Assembly (NCBI RefSeq): GCF_900104815.1
Contig: NZ_FNTD01000004.1
Span: 2,310,501-2,374,500 of the forward strand
DNA length: 64,000 nt
Direction of reading: 5' to 3'
Source: Streptomyces misionensis
Lineage (GTDB): Bacteria > Actinomycetota > Actinomycetes > Streptomycetales > Streptomycetaceae
A program made the position numbers and the translations under genes. Under the pieces are notes generated by a model. That model was not told where the DNA came from. It did not search any database and saw only the letters and a program-made list of their open reading frames with translations. This document shows, one piece after another, positions 25,628 to 35,044 of this stretch; the stretch's first letter is position 1, and each line of letters opens with the position of its first letter.

Positions 25628-27298
25628 GTGACCAGTCGAGACAGATCACTGCCGGCCTCCCAGGGCCCCAACTCCCCTTCCCCGAGCCGCCGTACGGTCG
25701 TCAAGGCCGCGGCGGCCACCGCTGTGCTGGCCGGGCCGCTCACCGCCGCGCTGCCGGCCCGCGCCGCCGACCAGGCCCCGGCCTTCCTGCACGGCGTCGC
25801 CTCCGGCGACCCGCTGCCCGACGGCATCCTGCTGTGGACCCGGGTGACCCCCGTACCGGAGGCGACCCCCGGCTCGGGCGTCGGGCCGGACACCGAGGTC
25901 GGCTGGGTCGTCGCCAAGGACAAGGCCCTCACCCAGGTCGTCGCCAAGGGCTCCACCACCGCGACGGCCGCCTCGGACCACACCGTGAAGGCCGACATCC
26001 GCGGACTGGAGCCGGCCACCGACTACTGGTTCCGCTTCTCCAGCGGCGGCACCGACTCCCCGGTGGCCCGCACCCGCACCGCCCCGGCCTCGACCGCCGA
26101 CATAGCGGGGCTCCGCTTCGGCGTGGTCACCTGCGCCAACTGGGAGGCCGGCTACTTCTCCGCCTACCGCCACCTCGCCGCCCGAAGCGATCTGGACGCC
26201 TGGCTGCACCTCGGCGACTACATCTACGAGTACAAGTCCGGCGAGTACGCGGCTCGCGGCAAGGTGGTGCGCCCGCACGCCCCCGCCAACGAGATCATCA
26301 CGCTCGCCGACTACCGCACCCGGCACGGCAGGTACAAGACCGACCCCGACCTCCAGGCCCTGCACCTGAAGGCACCGGTCATCGCCATCTGGGACGACCA
26401 CGAGTTCGCCGACAACGCCTGGTCGGGGGGCGCGGTCAACCACACCGAGGGCGCCGAGGGCACCTGGACCGCCCGCAAGGCGGCCGCCAAGCAGGCCTAC
26501 TTCGAGTGGATGCCGGTGCGCCCGGCGATCGAGGGCACCACCTACCGGCGGCTGCGCTTCGGCAAGCTCGCCGACCTGTCCCTGCTGGACCTGCGCTCGT
26601 TCCGCTCCCAGCAGGTGTCCGGCACCAGCGGTTCGGTGGACGGCGCCGACCGCACCATCACCGGCCGGGCCCAGCTGGACTGGCTGAAGGCGGGCCTGAA
26701 GGCCTCCGACACCAAGTGGCGGCTGGTCGGCAACTCGGTGATGATCGCGCCGTTCGTCGTCGGCTCGCTCACCGCCGACCTGCTGGGGCCGCTCGCCCAG
26801 CTGCTCGACCTGCCGCAGGGCGGCATCGGCGTCAACACCGACCAGTGGGACGGCTACACCCACGACCGCCGCGAGCTGCTCGACCACCTGACCTCGAACA
26901 ACATCGGCAACACCGTCTTCCTGACCGGCGACATCCACATGTCCTGGGCCAACGACGTGCCGGTGGACGCGGGCACCTACCCGCTGTCGCGGTCGGCCGC
27001 CACCGAGTTCGTCATCACCTCGGTGACCTCCGAGAACCTCGACGACATCGTCAAGGTGTCCGAGGGCACGGTCTCCGCGGTCGCCGCGCCGCTCATCGAG
27101 GCCGCCAACCGGCACGTCCACTGGGTGGACACCGACCGCCACGGCTTCGGTGTGCTCGACATCACCGCCGACCGCGCCCAGATGGACTACTACGTCCTGT
27201 CCGACCGCACCGACCCGAACGCGACCGCCGCCTGGCAGCGCTCGTACCGCACCCGCAGCGGCACGCAGAAGGTCGAGCGGACCTACGACCCGGTGTAG
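25628..27298 (+). CDS. phoD: Alkaline phosphatase D (PhoD), Tat-exported
   Basis: PhoD hydrolyses phosphate mono- and diesters outside the cell. The 556-aa protein has a twin-arginine signal ([17 protein letters not shown], then ALPARAADQ as the likely cleavage site), an N-terminal Ig-like domain (about 55-155) and a metallophosphatase core. Metal-ligand blocks are visible: [13 protein letters not shown] (about 197), [10 protein letters not shown] (about 256), and [11 protein letters not shown] (about 435). The GTG start matches the Tat signal and the -10 element at 25614-25619. In Streptomyces PhoD is PhoP-regulated, but I could not see clear PHO boxes here. Confidence 0.95.
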   Translation: MTSRDRSLPASQGPNSPSPSRRTVVKAAAATAVLAGPLTAALPARAADQAPAFLHGVASGDPLPDGILLWTRVTPVPEATPGSGVGPDTEVGWVVAKDKALTQVVAKGSTTATAASDHTVKADIRGLEPATDYWFRFSSGGTDSPVARTRTAPASTADIAGLRFGVVTCANWEAGYFSAYRHLAARSDLDAWLHLGDYIYEYKSGEYAARGKVVRPHAPANEIITLADYRTRHGRYKTDPDLQALHLKAPVIAIWDDHEFADNAWSGGAVNHTEGAEGTWTARKAAAKQAYFEWMPVRPAIEGTTYRRLRFGKLADLSLLDLRSFRSQQVSGTSGSVDGADRTITGRAQLDWLKAGLKASDTKWRLVGNSVMIAPFVVGSLTADLLGPLAQLLDLPQGGIGVNTDQWDGYTHDRRELLDHLTSNNIGNTVFLTGDIHMSWANDVPVDAGTYPLSRSAATEFVITSVTSENLDDIVKVSEGTVSAVAAPLIEAANRHVHWVDTDRHGFGVLDITADRAQMDYYVLSDRTDPNATAAWQRSYRTRSGTQKVERTYDPV

Positions 27299-27316
27299 CG
27301 CACCCCGCGCGGGCCG

Positions 27317-27895
27317 CTACGCGGACGGCAGGCCGTCGAGGAAGCCGAGCGCCACGCGCCAGGTGGCCTCGGCGGCCTCCGCGTCGTAGTCCGGCAGCCC
27401 GGGGTCGGTGTACAGGTGCCCGGCCCCCGCGTACCGGTAGACCTCCACGTCGGCCCCCGCCCGGCCCATCTGGAGGTACCAGGCGCTGAGCCAGTCGTCC
27501 GTCTCGAACGGGTCCGGCTCGGCGACGTGCAGCTGCACCGGCAGCTCGTCCACGTACGCGTTCGCCGCGATGTCCGACGTGCCGTGCAGAAGCAGCAGCC
27601 CGCGCGCCTTGGCGTCGCCGAGCGCCAGGGTCTGCGCGATCGAGGCGCCCAGCGAGAACCCGGCGTACACCAGTCCCCGCTCCGAGTACGGCGCCGCCGC
27701 CAGCACGGCCCGCTTCAGCAGCTCCTCCTTGCCGATCCCGTCGCTGTACTCCATGCCCTCCTCGACGGTGTCGAACGTCCGGCCCGCGAAGAGGTCCGGC
27801 GTCCACACCTGGTGGCCGGCCGTGCGCAGCCGGTCCGCGGCGTCGCGCACCGCGGGCCGCAGCCCGTAGGTCGAGTGAAAGAGCATGATGTTCAT
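27317..27895 (-). CDS. Dienelactone hydrolase family protein
   Basis: This 192-aa alpha/beta hydrolase resembles the dienelactone hydrolase family. It shows MLFHSTYGLRPAVRDAADRL at the N-terminus (oxyanion region), the nucleophile elbow near YAGFSLGASIA (GFSLG with the Ser), and AGHLYTDPGLPDYD (Asp and His) near the C-terminus. The family nucleophile is usually Cys (GxCxG), and here it is Ser, so it may act as an esterase rather than a dienelactonase. It is convergent with phoD, ending 18 nt away. Substrate unknown. Confidence 0.82.
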   Translation of the reverse strand: MNIMLFHSTYGLRPAVRDAADRLRTAGHQVWTPDLFAGRTFDTVEEGMEYSDGIGKEELLKRAVLAAAPYSERGLVYAGFSLGASIAQTLALGDAKARGLLLLHGTSDIAANAYVDELPVQLHVAEPDPFETDDWLSAWYLQMGRAGADVEVYRYAGAGHLYTDPGLPDYDAEAAEATWRVALGFLDGLPSA

Positions 27896-28003
27896 GAGGC
27901 CATGGTGCCAGCAGCGCCCGTCCCGGCCCCAGCGCGGCCCCGACCGCCGGCGCCCCGGTCCGGCAGCGGTTCACGTCACAGGTTCACGATCGGCGCAGCC
28001 GGT

Positions 28004-28009
28004 TACGTT
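28004..28009 (+). promoter_or_regulatory. Predicted -10 element of a leaderless promoter
   Basis: TACGTT ends 7 nt before the ATG at 28017, with no Shine-Dalgarno, and predicts a leaderless transcript for the mechanosensitive channel gene. Confidence 0.5.
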
Positions 28010-28016
28010 CGAATGC

Positions 28017-29123
28017 ATGGAGACCGTACTGCGACCGGTGATCGTGGTCGGCGCGTCCGTGTTCCTGACCGTACTGATCGGCTGGTCCACGGACGTCCTG
28101 CTGCGCAAGGCCGACGAAGGCCACCCCGAGACCCCGCTGTGGGGACGGCTGCGGCGCGCCCGCGTGCCCTACCAGCTGGTGCTCTGCGCCGCCCTGCTCA
28201 GAGGCTCCTACGACCAGGCGAAGCTGTTCCAGGAGCACCGGGTCGGCGTCGGACGGACGCTGACCCTGGTACTGATCGGGGCGGCGGCCTGGCTGGTGAT
28301 CCGGATCGCGGCGGCCGTGGTCGAGACGACGTACACCCGCTACGCGCGCGCCCACCACGATCCGGCGCGGGTGCGGCGCGTGCGCACCCAGGTCACGCTG
28401 ATCGTGCGTGTGGTCTCGGCGATCGTCGGGGTGGTCGCGGTGGCCGCGATGCTGCTGACCTTCCCGGCGATGCGCGCGGCGGGCGCCTCCCTGCTGGCCT
28501 CGGCCGGTGTCCTCGGCATCGTGGCCGGTGTCGCCGCCCAGTCGACGCTGGCGAACATGTTCGCCGGGCTGCAGATCGCCTTCGGCGACATGGTCCGGCT
28601 CGGCGACACGGTCGTCGTGGACGGCGAGTGGGGCACGGTCGAGGAGATCACCCTGACCTTTCTGACGGTACGGACCTGGGACGAGCGCCGGATCACCATG
28701 CCGGTGTCGTACTTCACCTCCAAACCCTTCGAGAACTGGTCGCGGGGCACCCCGCAGATGACCGGGATCGTCTACTGGCACCTCGACCACAGCGCGCCGA
28801 TGGACGCGATGCGCGAGAAGCTGCGCGACATCCTGCGCGAGTGCCCGGCCTGGGACGGCCGCGCCTACGGCCTGGTGGTGACCGACTCGACGCCGAACAC
28901 CATCCAGGTGCGCGCGCTGGTGACCGCGAAGGACGCCGACGACATATGGACGGTGCGGGTCGCGGTCCGCGAGCAGATGATCAGCTGGCTGTCCGCCGAG
29001 CACCCCTACGCGCTGCCCCGGGTCAACACCTCGGACGCGGTGCTCCCGCCCTACCGCGTCCCCTCCCCGGACCGCGGCACCCTGCGCAAGGCCTACGAGT
29101 ACCCGCGCACCGGCCGGGGCTGA
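28017..29123 (+). CDS. Mechanosensitive ion channel (MscS family)
   Basis: This 368-aa protein is an MscS-type small-conductance channel that relieves hypo-osmotic stress. It begins with membrane segments (VIVVGASVFLTVLIGW; LTLVLIGAAAWLVIRIAAAVV) and a third pore-lining helix with the Gly/Ala-rich pattern ASAGVLGIVAGVAAQSTLANMFAGLQIAF (about 160-188). The soluble beta-domain follows (LGDTVVVDGEWGTVEEITLTFLTVRTWD), then a C-terminal alpha/beta domain. It looks monocistronic. The next gene, an SDR, is convergent, 12 nt downstream. Confidence 0.93.
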   Translation: METVLRPVIVVGASVFLTVLIGWSTDVLLRKADEGHPETPLWGRLRRARVPYQLVLCAALLRGSYDQAKLFQEHRVGVGRTLTLVLIGAAAWLVIRIAAAVVETTYTRYARAHHDPARVRRVRTQVTLIVRVVSAIVGVVAVAAMLLTFPAMRAAGASLLASAGVLGIVAGVAAQSTLANMFAGLQIAFGDMVRLGDTVVVDGEWGTVEEITLTFLTVRTWDERRITMPVSYFTSKPFENWSRGTPQMTGIVYWHLDHSAPMDAMREKLRDILRECPAWDGRAYGLVVTDSTPNTIQVRALVTAKDADDIWTVRVAVREQMISWLSAEHPYALPRVNTSDAVLPPYRVPSPDRGTLRKAYEYPRTGRG

Positions 29124-29135
29124 GCGGGGGCCGGT

Positions 29136-29876
29136 TCAGTGTCCGCGCTCGGCACCTCCGTTCACCTGGATCACCTGTGAGGTGATGTGCGCCGCGGCGG
29201 GCGAGGCCAGCCAGTGCAGGGTGGCCGCCACATCGCCGGGCCGGCCCGCCCGGCCGTTGGAGGTCTCGGCGATGAGCTGCGCCCGCCGCTCCTCCGCCAT
29301 GGCGTCACCGAAGAAGTCGGTGTCCTCGATGTAGCCGGGCGCCACCACGTTCACGGTGATGCCCCGGTGGCCCAGCCGGCGGGCCAGGTCATGGGCGTAG
29401 GGGTGCAGCGCGGCCTTGGACGCCCCGTAGGCGCCGCTGCCCGAGCCCCGGTAGGCGGCGATGGAGCTGAGGAAGAGCACCCGCCCGCCGGGTTCGGCCA
29501 GCCGCTCCTCCAGGGCCTCGGTCAGGAGGGCCGCGGTCAGGGTGTTGAGCTGGAAGGCGACCGTCCACGCGTGGGCCACCCGGTCGAGGGGGTCGTCGCC
29601 GGCGGCCGGGGGCTCCAGCTGCCCGGAGCCGCCCGCGCTGTGCACGAGCACGTCGACGGTGCCGAACTCCTTGGCGACGAGGCGGGCGACGCCCCGCACG
29701 TCGGCGGGGTCGGTGAGGTCCGCCGCGTGGGTGAGCGCCCCCGGCACCCCGGCCTTCTCCAGTACCTCCGCGCGCCGCCCGAGGAGCAGCACCCGGTCCC
29801 CGTCCTCGGCGAAGGCCCGGGCCGTCGCCAGCCCGATGCCCGTACCGCCTCCGCTGATCACGATGTTGCGAGTCAT
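29136..29876 (-). CDS. SDR-family oxidoreductase
   Basis: This 246-aa short-chain dehydrogenase has the nucleotide-binding GGGTGIGLATARAF motif (about 8-21), the NAD-structural VHSAGG, the catalytic Ser in FLSSIAAYRG, and the YxxxK pair in AYGASKAALH. The C-terminus ITSQVIQVNGG is typical of ACP-reductase-like (FabG-like) members. The substrate cannot be assigned. A TACGCT -10 element 6 nt before the ATG predicts a leaderless transcript. Confidence 0.92.
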   Translation of the reverse strand: MTRNIVISGGGTGIGLATARAFAEDGDRVLLLGRRAEVLEKAGVPGALTHAADLTDPADVRGVARLVAKEFGTVDVLVHSAGGSGQLEPPAAGDDPLDRVAHAWTVAFQLNTLTAALLTEALEERLAEPGGRVLFLSSIAAYRGSGSGAYGASKAALHPYAHDLARRLGHRGITVNVVAPGYIEDTDFFGDAMAEERRAQLIAETSNGRAGRPGDVAATLHWLASPAAAHITSQVIQVNGGAERGH

Positions 29877-29882
29877 GATCCG

Positions 29883-29888
29883 AGCGTA
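29883..29888 (-). promoter_or_regulatory. Predicted -10 element of a leaderless promoter (SDR)
   Basis: On the minus strand TACGCT ends 6 nt before the ATG at 29876 (29882-29877 between), with no Shine-Dalgarno. No good -35 was found at 17 nt. Confidence 0.5.
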
Positions 29889-29915
29889 GGAGCGTGCCGC
29901 CGCCCGCGCTTGCCT

Positions 29916-29971
29916 TTGTCCACAACCACGGTGTGTTCGTATGACCGCACAACTGCGCCGGCTGTGGACAG
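29916..29971. other. Two opposed DnaA-box sequences in an intergenic region
   Basis: TTGTCCACA, the consensus DnaA box of Streptomyces, occurs at 29916-29924. A near-match in the opposite orientation (TGTGGACAG, an 8/9 match) occurs at 29963-29971. Both lie in the 174-bp gap between the SDR gene and the CPA1 antiporter. Function unknown; not an origin. Confidence 0.5.
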
Positions 29972-30050
29972 ACGCCCGGTCGACCGCGGTGCGACGAGCG
30001 GGGGAAGCGGGCAGGAGCCCGGAAACCGCGGTGCGACCGCGTCACCGGCG

Positions 30051-31637
30051 CTAGCGCAGGCTGCGCACGTCGAGGTGGCGCAGGATGCGGTCCACGATCT
30101 CCGGGTCCATGCCCGGCTCGCTGCGCGCCGCCAGCACCTCGTGCCGGGCCGCGCTGAGCATCTCGCCCTGGATGCGCCGGATCCGCTTCAGCCGCTTGGC
30201 CCGCTGGTGCTGTGCCTCGCGCCGCTCCTCCTCGCCCATGTCCGGGCTGATCCGGATGCCGATGTCGAACGCCTGCCGCAGCATCTGCTCGGACAGCTCC
30301 TCGGGCAGGTCCTCCACCTGCTCGATCTCCCGCAGCCGGCGCTTGGCCGCCTTCGCCGCGCGCACCGCCAGCTCCTTCTCGTACTCCTTCTCCCGCTCGG
30401 AGTCGGCCTGCACCCTGAGCCGGTCGACCAGCCAGGGCAGCGTCAGCCCCTGGACCACCAGGGTGGCGACGATCACCCCGAAGGCGATGAAGACGATCTC
30501 GTCCCGGTCCGGGAAGGGCCGTCCGGCGTCGGTCTCCAGCGGAATGGCCAGCGCCAGCGCGACCGACGCCACCCCGCGCATCCCGGACCACCACATCACC
30601 ACCGTCTCCCGCCAGCTGGTCGGGATCTCCTCGTCCAGGTCGCGGCGGGCGTGCAGCCGTTTGGTCAGCCAGGTCGCCGGCAGCAGCCACAGCAGCCGGA
30701 CGACGATCACCACACCGGCGACGGCGGCCGCCCAGCCGATCAGCTCGCCCCAGCGGCCGCTGGCCGTGCGGATGGCGTTGTGCAGCTCCAGACCGATCAG
30801 CCCGAAGGCGACGCCCGTGACCAGGGTGTCGATGATGTCCCAGAAGGTGTGTCCGGCCAGCCGGGTCATCACGTCGTCGGCGCCGGTGGCGTACTCGGAG
30901 AGGTACAGGGCGGTGGTGAGCACCGCGAGCACGCCGGAGCCGTGCAGCTTCTCGGCGAGTACATAGGAGGCGTACGGCACCAGCAGGGTCATGCCGATCT
31001 GGAGGGTCGGGTCGCCCAGCAGGTCCATCAGCCGGTTGGCACCCCAGCCCAGCGCCAGTCCCACGACCACCGCGACCACCGCGGACAGCACCAGCTCCAG
31101 TCCGGCGTGCCACGGCGAGAACGTGCCGCTCACCGCGGCGGCGATCGCCACGTGGTAGAGCACGATCGCCGTGACGTCGTTGAACAGCCCCTCGCCCTCC
31201 AGGATGGAGACCAGGCGGCGCGGCAGCCCGAGTTGCCCGGCGACGCTGGTCGCGGCGACCGGGTCGGGCGGAGCGATCAGCGCGCCGAGCGCCACGGCGG
31301 CGGCGACCGACAGGCCGGGCACGATCGCGTTGGCGACGAAGGCGACGCACACCATGGTCACGAACACCAGGGCGACGGCCAGCATCAGGATCGGGCGCTT
31401 GTTGGCCGTGAACTGCCGCCAGGAGGTGCGGCGTACGGCCGCGTACAGCAGCGGCGGCAGCAGCCCGGGCAGGATCAGCTCGGGCGGGATGTTCACGTTG
31501 GGCACGAAGTCGGCGACCGCCAGGACCCCGCCGAACAGCGTCATCAGCACCGGGGCGGGCAGCTTGAGCCGGTCCCCCACCGGAACGCTCACCAGGGCCC
31601 CGAGCAGCAGGACGAACAACAGAGCCAACTGATTCAA
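30051..31637 (-). CDS. CPA1-family Na+/H+ antiporter
   Basis: This 528-aa protein has about 12 transmembrane segments and the family motifs GALIAPPDPVAATSV (about 115-130) and LEGEGLFNDVTAIVLYHV (about 145-162) with the cation-site Asp. It probably exchanges Na+ or K+ for H+ to control internal pH. The last 120 residues are soluble, coiled-coil-rich and charged (KEYEKELAVRAAKAAKRRLREIEQVEDL). I start at the TTG giving LNQLALLFV: AGGAG lies 8 nt upstream. A GTG nine codons upstream has no ribosome site. Confidence 0.88.
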   Translation of the reverse strand: MNQLALLFVLLLGALVSVPVGDRLKLPAPVLMTLFGGVLAVADFVPNVNIPPELILPGLLPPLLYAAVRRTSWRQFTANKRPILMLAVALVFVTMVCVAFVANAIVPGLSVAAAVALGALIAPPDPVAATSVAGQLGLPRRLVSILEGEGLFNDVTAIVLYHVAIAAAVSGTFSPWHAGLELVLSAVVAVVVGLALGWGANRLMDLLGDPTLQIGMTLLVPYASYVLAEKLHGSGVLAVLTTALYLSEYATGADDVMTRLAGHTFWDIIDTLVTGVAFGLIGLELHNAIRTASGRWGELIGWAAAVAGVVIVVRLLWLLPATWLTKRLHARRDLDEEIPTSWRETVVMWWSGMRGVASVALALAIPLETDAGRPFPDRDEIVFIAFGVIVATLVVQGLTLPWLVDRLRVQADSEREKEYEKELAVRAAKAAKRRLREIEQVEDLPEELSEQMLRQAFDIGIRISPDMGEEERREAQHQRAKRLKRIRRIQGEMLSAARHEVLAARSEPGMDPEIVDRILRHLDVRSLR

Positions 31638-31780
31638 GGCCGGCGCTCCTGGGTCGACGATCACACGAGAGGCTTCAAGCCTGCCACGCGACCCGGGCAC
31701 CGGCCGTCCCGGCACATCGCCCCGGGGGGTCCGCCGTACCCTCGTTCACCGGCGCTTTCGCCGGCCGCTCCGGGGAACGG

Positions 31781-32260
31781 CTACAGGGCGCGGCGCATCG
31801 AGCGGTGCGGTATGCCCGCGTCCGGGAACTCCGGACCGTACGCCTCGTAGCCCAACCGCTCGTAGAAACCCAGCGCCTGGGTCTGCGCGTGCAGGTCCAC
31901 CGCGGCGAGGCCACGCGCGCGGGCCGCGTCCTCGATGGCCCGCACCAGGGCGGCGCCGATGCCGAGCCCGCGGGCCTCCCGGGCGACGGCGAGCCGCCCG
32001 AGCGAGCCGACGGACGGGTCCGCGCCGGTCTTGGCGACGGCCGCCGCTCCGGTCAGCAGCCGGCCCGTGCCCAGCGGCACGCCGTCCGCGCGGACCGCCA
32101 GCACATGCACGGCGACGGCGTCGTACTCGTCGTACTCGATGGCTTCGTCGACGCCCTGTTCGCGGACGAAGACCTCCTTGCGGACCGCGAAACAGGCCTC
32201 CAGGTCGGCGGGGTCCTCGGCGATCCGCAGGGTGTGCCGCGCGCCGTGGTCCGCGCTCAT
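31781..32260 (-). CDS. GNAT-family N-acetyltransferase
   Basis: This 159-aa protein has the GNAT acetyl-CoA motif A around [29 protein letters not shown] (about 85-113; the R/Q-x-x-G-x-G/A core is RGLGIG). The strand [20 protein letters not shown] is motif B. Substrate unknown; the family acetylates small amines, antibiotics or protein N-termini. Its ATG overlaps the stop of the upstream RluA gene as ATGA, so it is coupled to it. A CCGGCG/CGCCGG hairpin at 31749-31764 lies beyond its stop. Confidence 0.9.
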   Translation of the reverse strand: MSADHGARHTLRIAEDPADLEACFAVRKEVFVREQGVDEAIEYDEYDAVAVHVLAVRADGVPLGTGRLLTGAAAVAKTGADPSVGSLGRLAVAREARGLGIGAALVRAIEDAARARGLAAVDLHAQTQALGFYERLGYEAYGPEFPDAGIPHRSMRRAL

Positions 32261-33201
32261 CCGTACGTCTCCTCACGGACCTGGTCGAGGGCCCGCTGGA
32301 GGTCCTCCGGGTAGTCGGACTCGAACTCCACCCAGCGACCGTCCCCCGGGTGCTCGAAGCCGAGCCGCACGGCGTGCAGCCACTGGCGGGTCAGGCCCAG
32401 CCGCTTGGCCAGGGTGGGATCGGCGCCATAGGTCAGGTCGCCGACGCACGGGTGGCGGTGCGCGGCCATGTGGACGCGGATCTGGTGGGTGCGGCCGGTC
32501 TCCAGCTTCACGTCGAGCAGGGAGGCGGCGCGGAACGCCTCGATGAGGTCGTAGTGCGTCACCGAGGGCTTGCCGTCGGCGGTGACCGCCCACTTGTAGT
32601 CGTGGTTCGGGTGGCGGCCGATGGGGGCGTCGATGGTGCCGCTCGTCGGGTCCGGGTGGCCCTGGACCAGGGTGTGGTAGCGCTTGTCGACCGTGCGCTC
32701 CTTGAACTGGCGCTTGAGCGAGGTGTACGCGTACTCCGACTTGGCGACCACCATCAGGCCGGACGTGCCCACGTCGAGGCGGTGCACGATGCCCTGGCGC
32801 TCGGCGGCGCCGGAGGTGGAGATCCGGTAGCCGGCGGCGGCGAGACCGCCGATGACGGTGGGGCCGGACCAGCCCGGCGAGGGGTGCGCGGCCACGCCGA
32901 CCGGCTTGACGATCACGACCACGTCGTCGTCGTCGTGCACGATCTCCATGCCCTCGACCGGCTCGGCGACCACCTGCACCGGGGCGGGCGCCTGCGGCAT
33001 CTCGACCTCCAGCCAGGCGCCGCCGCGCACCCGCTCGGACTTGCCGACCACCGCGCCGTCGACCTGCACCTTGCCGGCCGCGGCCAGCTCGGCCGCCTTC
33101 GTGCGGGAGAAGCCGAACATGCGGGAGATGGCGGCGTCGACGCGCTCGCCCTCCAGGCCGTCGGGCACGGGCAGGGTACGGATCTCGGGAATCGTGCTCA
33201 C
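32257..33201 (-). CDS. RluA-family pseudouridine synthase (RluD-like)
   Basis: This 314-aa enzyme converts uridine to pseudouridine in RNA, probably 23S rRNA. It has an N-terminal S4 domain (about 15-75, [30 protein letters not shown]) followed by the RluA catalytic domain with the active-site Asp in [17 protein letters not shown] (about 135-151). The C-terminus has [14 protein letters not shown], also characteristic. GTG start ([10 protein letters not shown]). It is 87 nt downstream of lspA on the same strand. Position specificity (RluD-type U1911/1917) is inferred. Confidence 0.92.
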   Translation of the reverse strand: MSTIPEIRTLPVPDGLEGERVDAAISRMFGFSRTKAAELAAAGKVQVDGAVVGKSERVRGGAWLEVEMPQAPAPVQVVAEPVEGMEIVHDDDDVVVIVKPVGVAAHPSPGWSGPTVIGGLAAAGYRISTSGAAERQGIVHRLDVGTSGLMVVAKSEYAYTSLKRQFKERTVDKRYHTLVQGHPDPTSGTIDAPIGRHPNHDYKWAVTADGKPSVTHYDLIEAFRAASLLDVKLETGRTHQIRVHMAAHRHPCVGDLTYGADPTLAKRLGLTRQWLHAVRLGFEHPGDGRWVEFESDYPEDLQRALDQVREETYG

Positions 33202-33258
33202 CCGTCGAGTATGCCGGACGGGCGGACGGCCCCCGCACGAGCCTGTGGAAAACCGGCT

Positions 33259-33280
33259 CCGGCCCGGTGTTCCGGGCCGG
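33259..33280 (-). terminator. Hairpin between lspA and the RluA gene
   Basis: CCGGCCCGG-TGTT-CCGGGCCGG forms a perfect 9-bp stem 9 nt after the lspA stop. There is no T tract, so it may terminate or attenuate lspA transcripts. Confidence 0.55.
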
Positions 33281-33288
33281 CCGAGCCG

Positions 33289-33858
33289 TCAGTTGGTGTG
33301 GATGGTGCCGTCCGGGTCCCGGCCGAGGAAGGACAGCAGCACGATCAGGATGCCGCCGCACACGATCGCCGAGTCCGCGAGGTTGAAGATCGCGAAGCCC
33401 TTGGGCGCGATGAAGTCCACCACCTCGCCCTTGAAGAGGCCGGGCGCCCGGAAGATCCGGTCGGTCAGGTTGCCGAGCGCACCGCCGAGCAGCAGGCCGA
33501 GCGCGACCGCCCAGGGGAAGCTGTAGAGCTTGCGGGCCAGCCGGATGATCACCACGATCACGGCGGCGGCGATCACCGTGAAGATCACGGTGAAGGCGGG
33601 GGCGAAACCGAAGGCGGCGCCGGGGTTGCGGGTGGCGTGCAGCTCCAGCAGGTCCCCGACGACCTCGACCGGCGCCCGGCCCTCCAGCTTGGCCACCACC
33701 AGCATCTTGCTGATCAGGTCGAGCGCGTAGGCGAACGCCGCCACGGAGAACAGCACGGCGATCCGTCGTCCACGGCCGCTGCGCGTCTGCTCCGGCGTCC
33801 GCCGCTCGCTGTCGTCCGAAGTGTCCGGCGTTCCGATGACGCTCTCCGCCTCTGCCAC
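33289..33858 (-). CDS. lspA: Signal peptidase II (lipoprotein signal peptidase)
   Basis: LspA cleaves the signal peptide of diacylglyceryl-modified prolipoproteins. The 189-aa membrane protein has four helices after a 35-residue polar N-terminus. The catalytic Asp motifs are [15 protein letters not shown] (about 115-130) and [11 protein letters not shown] (about 150-160). The GTG start at 33858 has a GAGGG ribosome site 6 nt upstream. A possible TAGGTT -10 lies at 33870-33875. The histone-like DksA gene is 67 nt upstream. Confidence 0.95.
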   Translation of the reverse strand: MAEAESVIGTPDTSDDSERRTPEQTRSGRGRRIAVLFSVAAFAYALDLISKMLVVAKLEGRAPVEVVGDLLELHATRNPGAAFGFAPAFTVIFTVIAAAVIVVIIRLARKLYSFPWAVALGLLLGGALGNLTDRIFRAPGLFKGEVVDFIAPKGFAIFNLADSAIVCGGILIVLLSFLGRDPDGTIHTN

Positions 33859-33925
33859 GTGAGTCCCTCAACCTAGATGCCCGAGTGAGGACGAGACTAC
33901 GGCACGCCCCTGCGCCGTCACACGT

Positions 33926-35044
33926 TCAGGAGCGGCGTTCCTGCTTCTGCTTGCACTCCACGCACAGGGTGGCCCGCGGGAAGGCCTGCATCCGGGCCTT
34001 GCCGATGGGCTTGCCGCAGTTCTCGCACAGCCCGTAGGTGCCCGCGTCCAGCCGTTCCAGCGCCCGTTCGGTCTGGACCAGCATCTCGCGCGCGTTGGCG
34101 GCCAGCGCCAGCTCGTGCTCGCGGGTGATGTTCTTGGTGCCGGTGTCGGCCTGGTCGTCGCCCGCGCCGTCCCCGGAGTCGCGCATCAGGCCGACGAGGG
34201 ACGCCTCGGACGAGCTGATCTCCGCCCGCAGCCGCTCCATCTCGGACTGGAGCTCCGCGCGCGCCTCGGCGACCTCCTCCCCGCTCCAGGGGTCCTCGCC
34301 GGGGCGCACCGCCAGTTCGCCCGGCTCCGCCGCGGCGGCGCGTGCCTTGGGTACGGCGCCGTCCTCCGCCATGGCCGTGCCAGGGGTCTTCTTCGCAACC
34401 ACCGTCGTGGCTCCCGTCTGCTCCGCGGCCCGCGCCGCGCCCGCCTTCTTGGCCGTGCTCCGCTCGTCCGGCGCCGCCTCGTGGGCCACGGCCTTCGCGG
34501 TGTTCCCGGCGGCGGCCTTCTCCGCCGGGGTGCTGCCGACCGCGGCGGCCTCGCCGACCGCGGCATCGTGCTTCGCCGGGGAGCCCTTCGCGGGGACGTC
34601 CTTGGCCGGCACGTCCTTGGCCGCGGTCTTCTCGGCGGCCGTCTTCTTCCCCGGTCTCTTCTCGGTGGCCTTCTCCGCGGTCGCCTTCCCGGCCACCGCT
34701 TTCCCGGTCATCGCTTTCCCGGCCACCGCTTTCCCGGCCGCCGTCTTCTTGGCCGCCGTCTTCTTCGCCACCGCCTTCTTGGCCGCCGTTTTCCCGGCCA
34801 CCGCCTTCTTGGCCGCGGCCTTCTTCGCCGCTGCCTTCTTCGCCACCGGATGCCCGGCGGCCTCCTCGGCCACGCCCGGCTGCTCCACGAACGGCTTCAC
34901 GGTGGCTCCCTTCTCCGCGACGGCCTTCCCCGCGGGCTTCGCGGCCGTGCTCTTCCTCGCGGGCGTGGCCTTCTTCCCGGCCGTGCCCTTCTTCGCCGCC
35001 GTCTCCCCGGCCACGGCCTTGTCCGCGGTCTTCTTCGCCACCAT
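33926..35044 (-). CDS. ddbA: DksA/TraR-type zinc-finger protein with histone-H1-like Lys/Ala tail
   Basis: This 372-aa protein has an unusual two-part architecture. Residues 1 to about 220 are a low-complexity Lys/Ala repeat (units such as AKKAAAKKA and AGKAVAGKA), like eukaryotic histone H1 or mycobacterial Hup tails, expected to bind DNA. The last 130 residues are a DksA/TraR domain: a coiled coil (ELQSEMERLRAEISSSEAS) and a C4 zinc finger, CENC (about 340) and CVEC (about 361). It matches from memory the Streptomyces DdbA protein, a histone-like DksA homologue. Upstream GAAGGGG and MVAKK... fix the ATG at 35044. Confidence 0.85.
   Translation of the reverse strand: MVAKKTADKAVAGETAAKKGTAGKKATPARKSTAAKPAGKAVAEKGATVKPFVEQPGVAEEAAGHPVAKKAAAKKAAAKKAVAGKTAAKKAVAKKTAAKKTAAGKAVAGKAMTGKAVAGKATAEKATEKRPGKKTAAEKTAAKDVPAKDVPAKGSPAKHDAAVGEAAAVGSTPAEKAAAGNTAKAVAHEAAPDERSTAKKAGAARAAEQTGATTVVAKKTPGTAMAEDGAVPKARAAAAEPGELAVRPGEDPWSGEEVAEARAELQSEMERLRAEISSSEASLVGLMRDSGDGAGDDQADTGTKNITREHELALAANAREMLVQTERALERLDAGTYGLCENCGKPIGKARMQAFPRATLCVECKQKQERRS

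Noticed and set aside
29983..30037. 13-bp direct repeat ACCGCGGTGCGAC (29983-29995 and 30025-30037)
   Set aside because: Two copies only, GC-rich, with no link to a gene start; chance is plausible.
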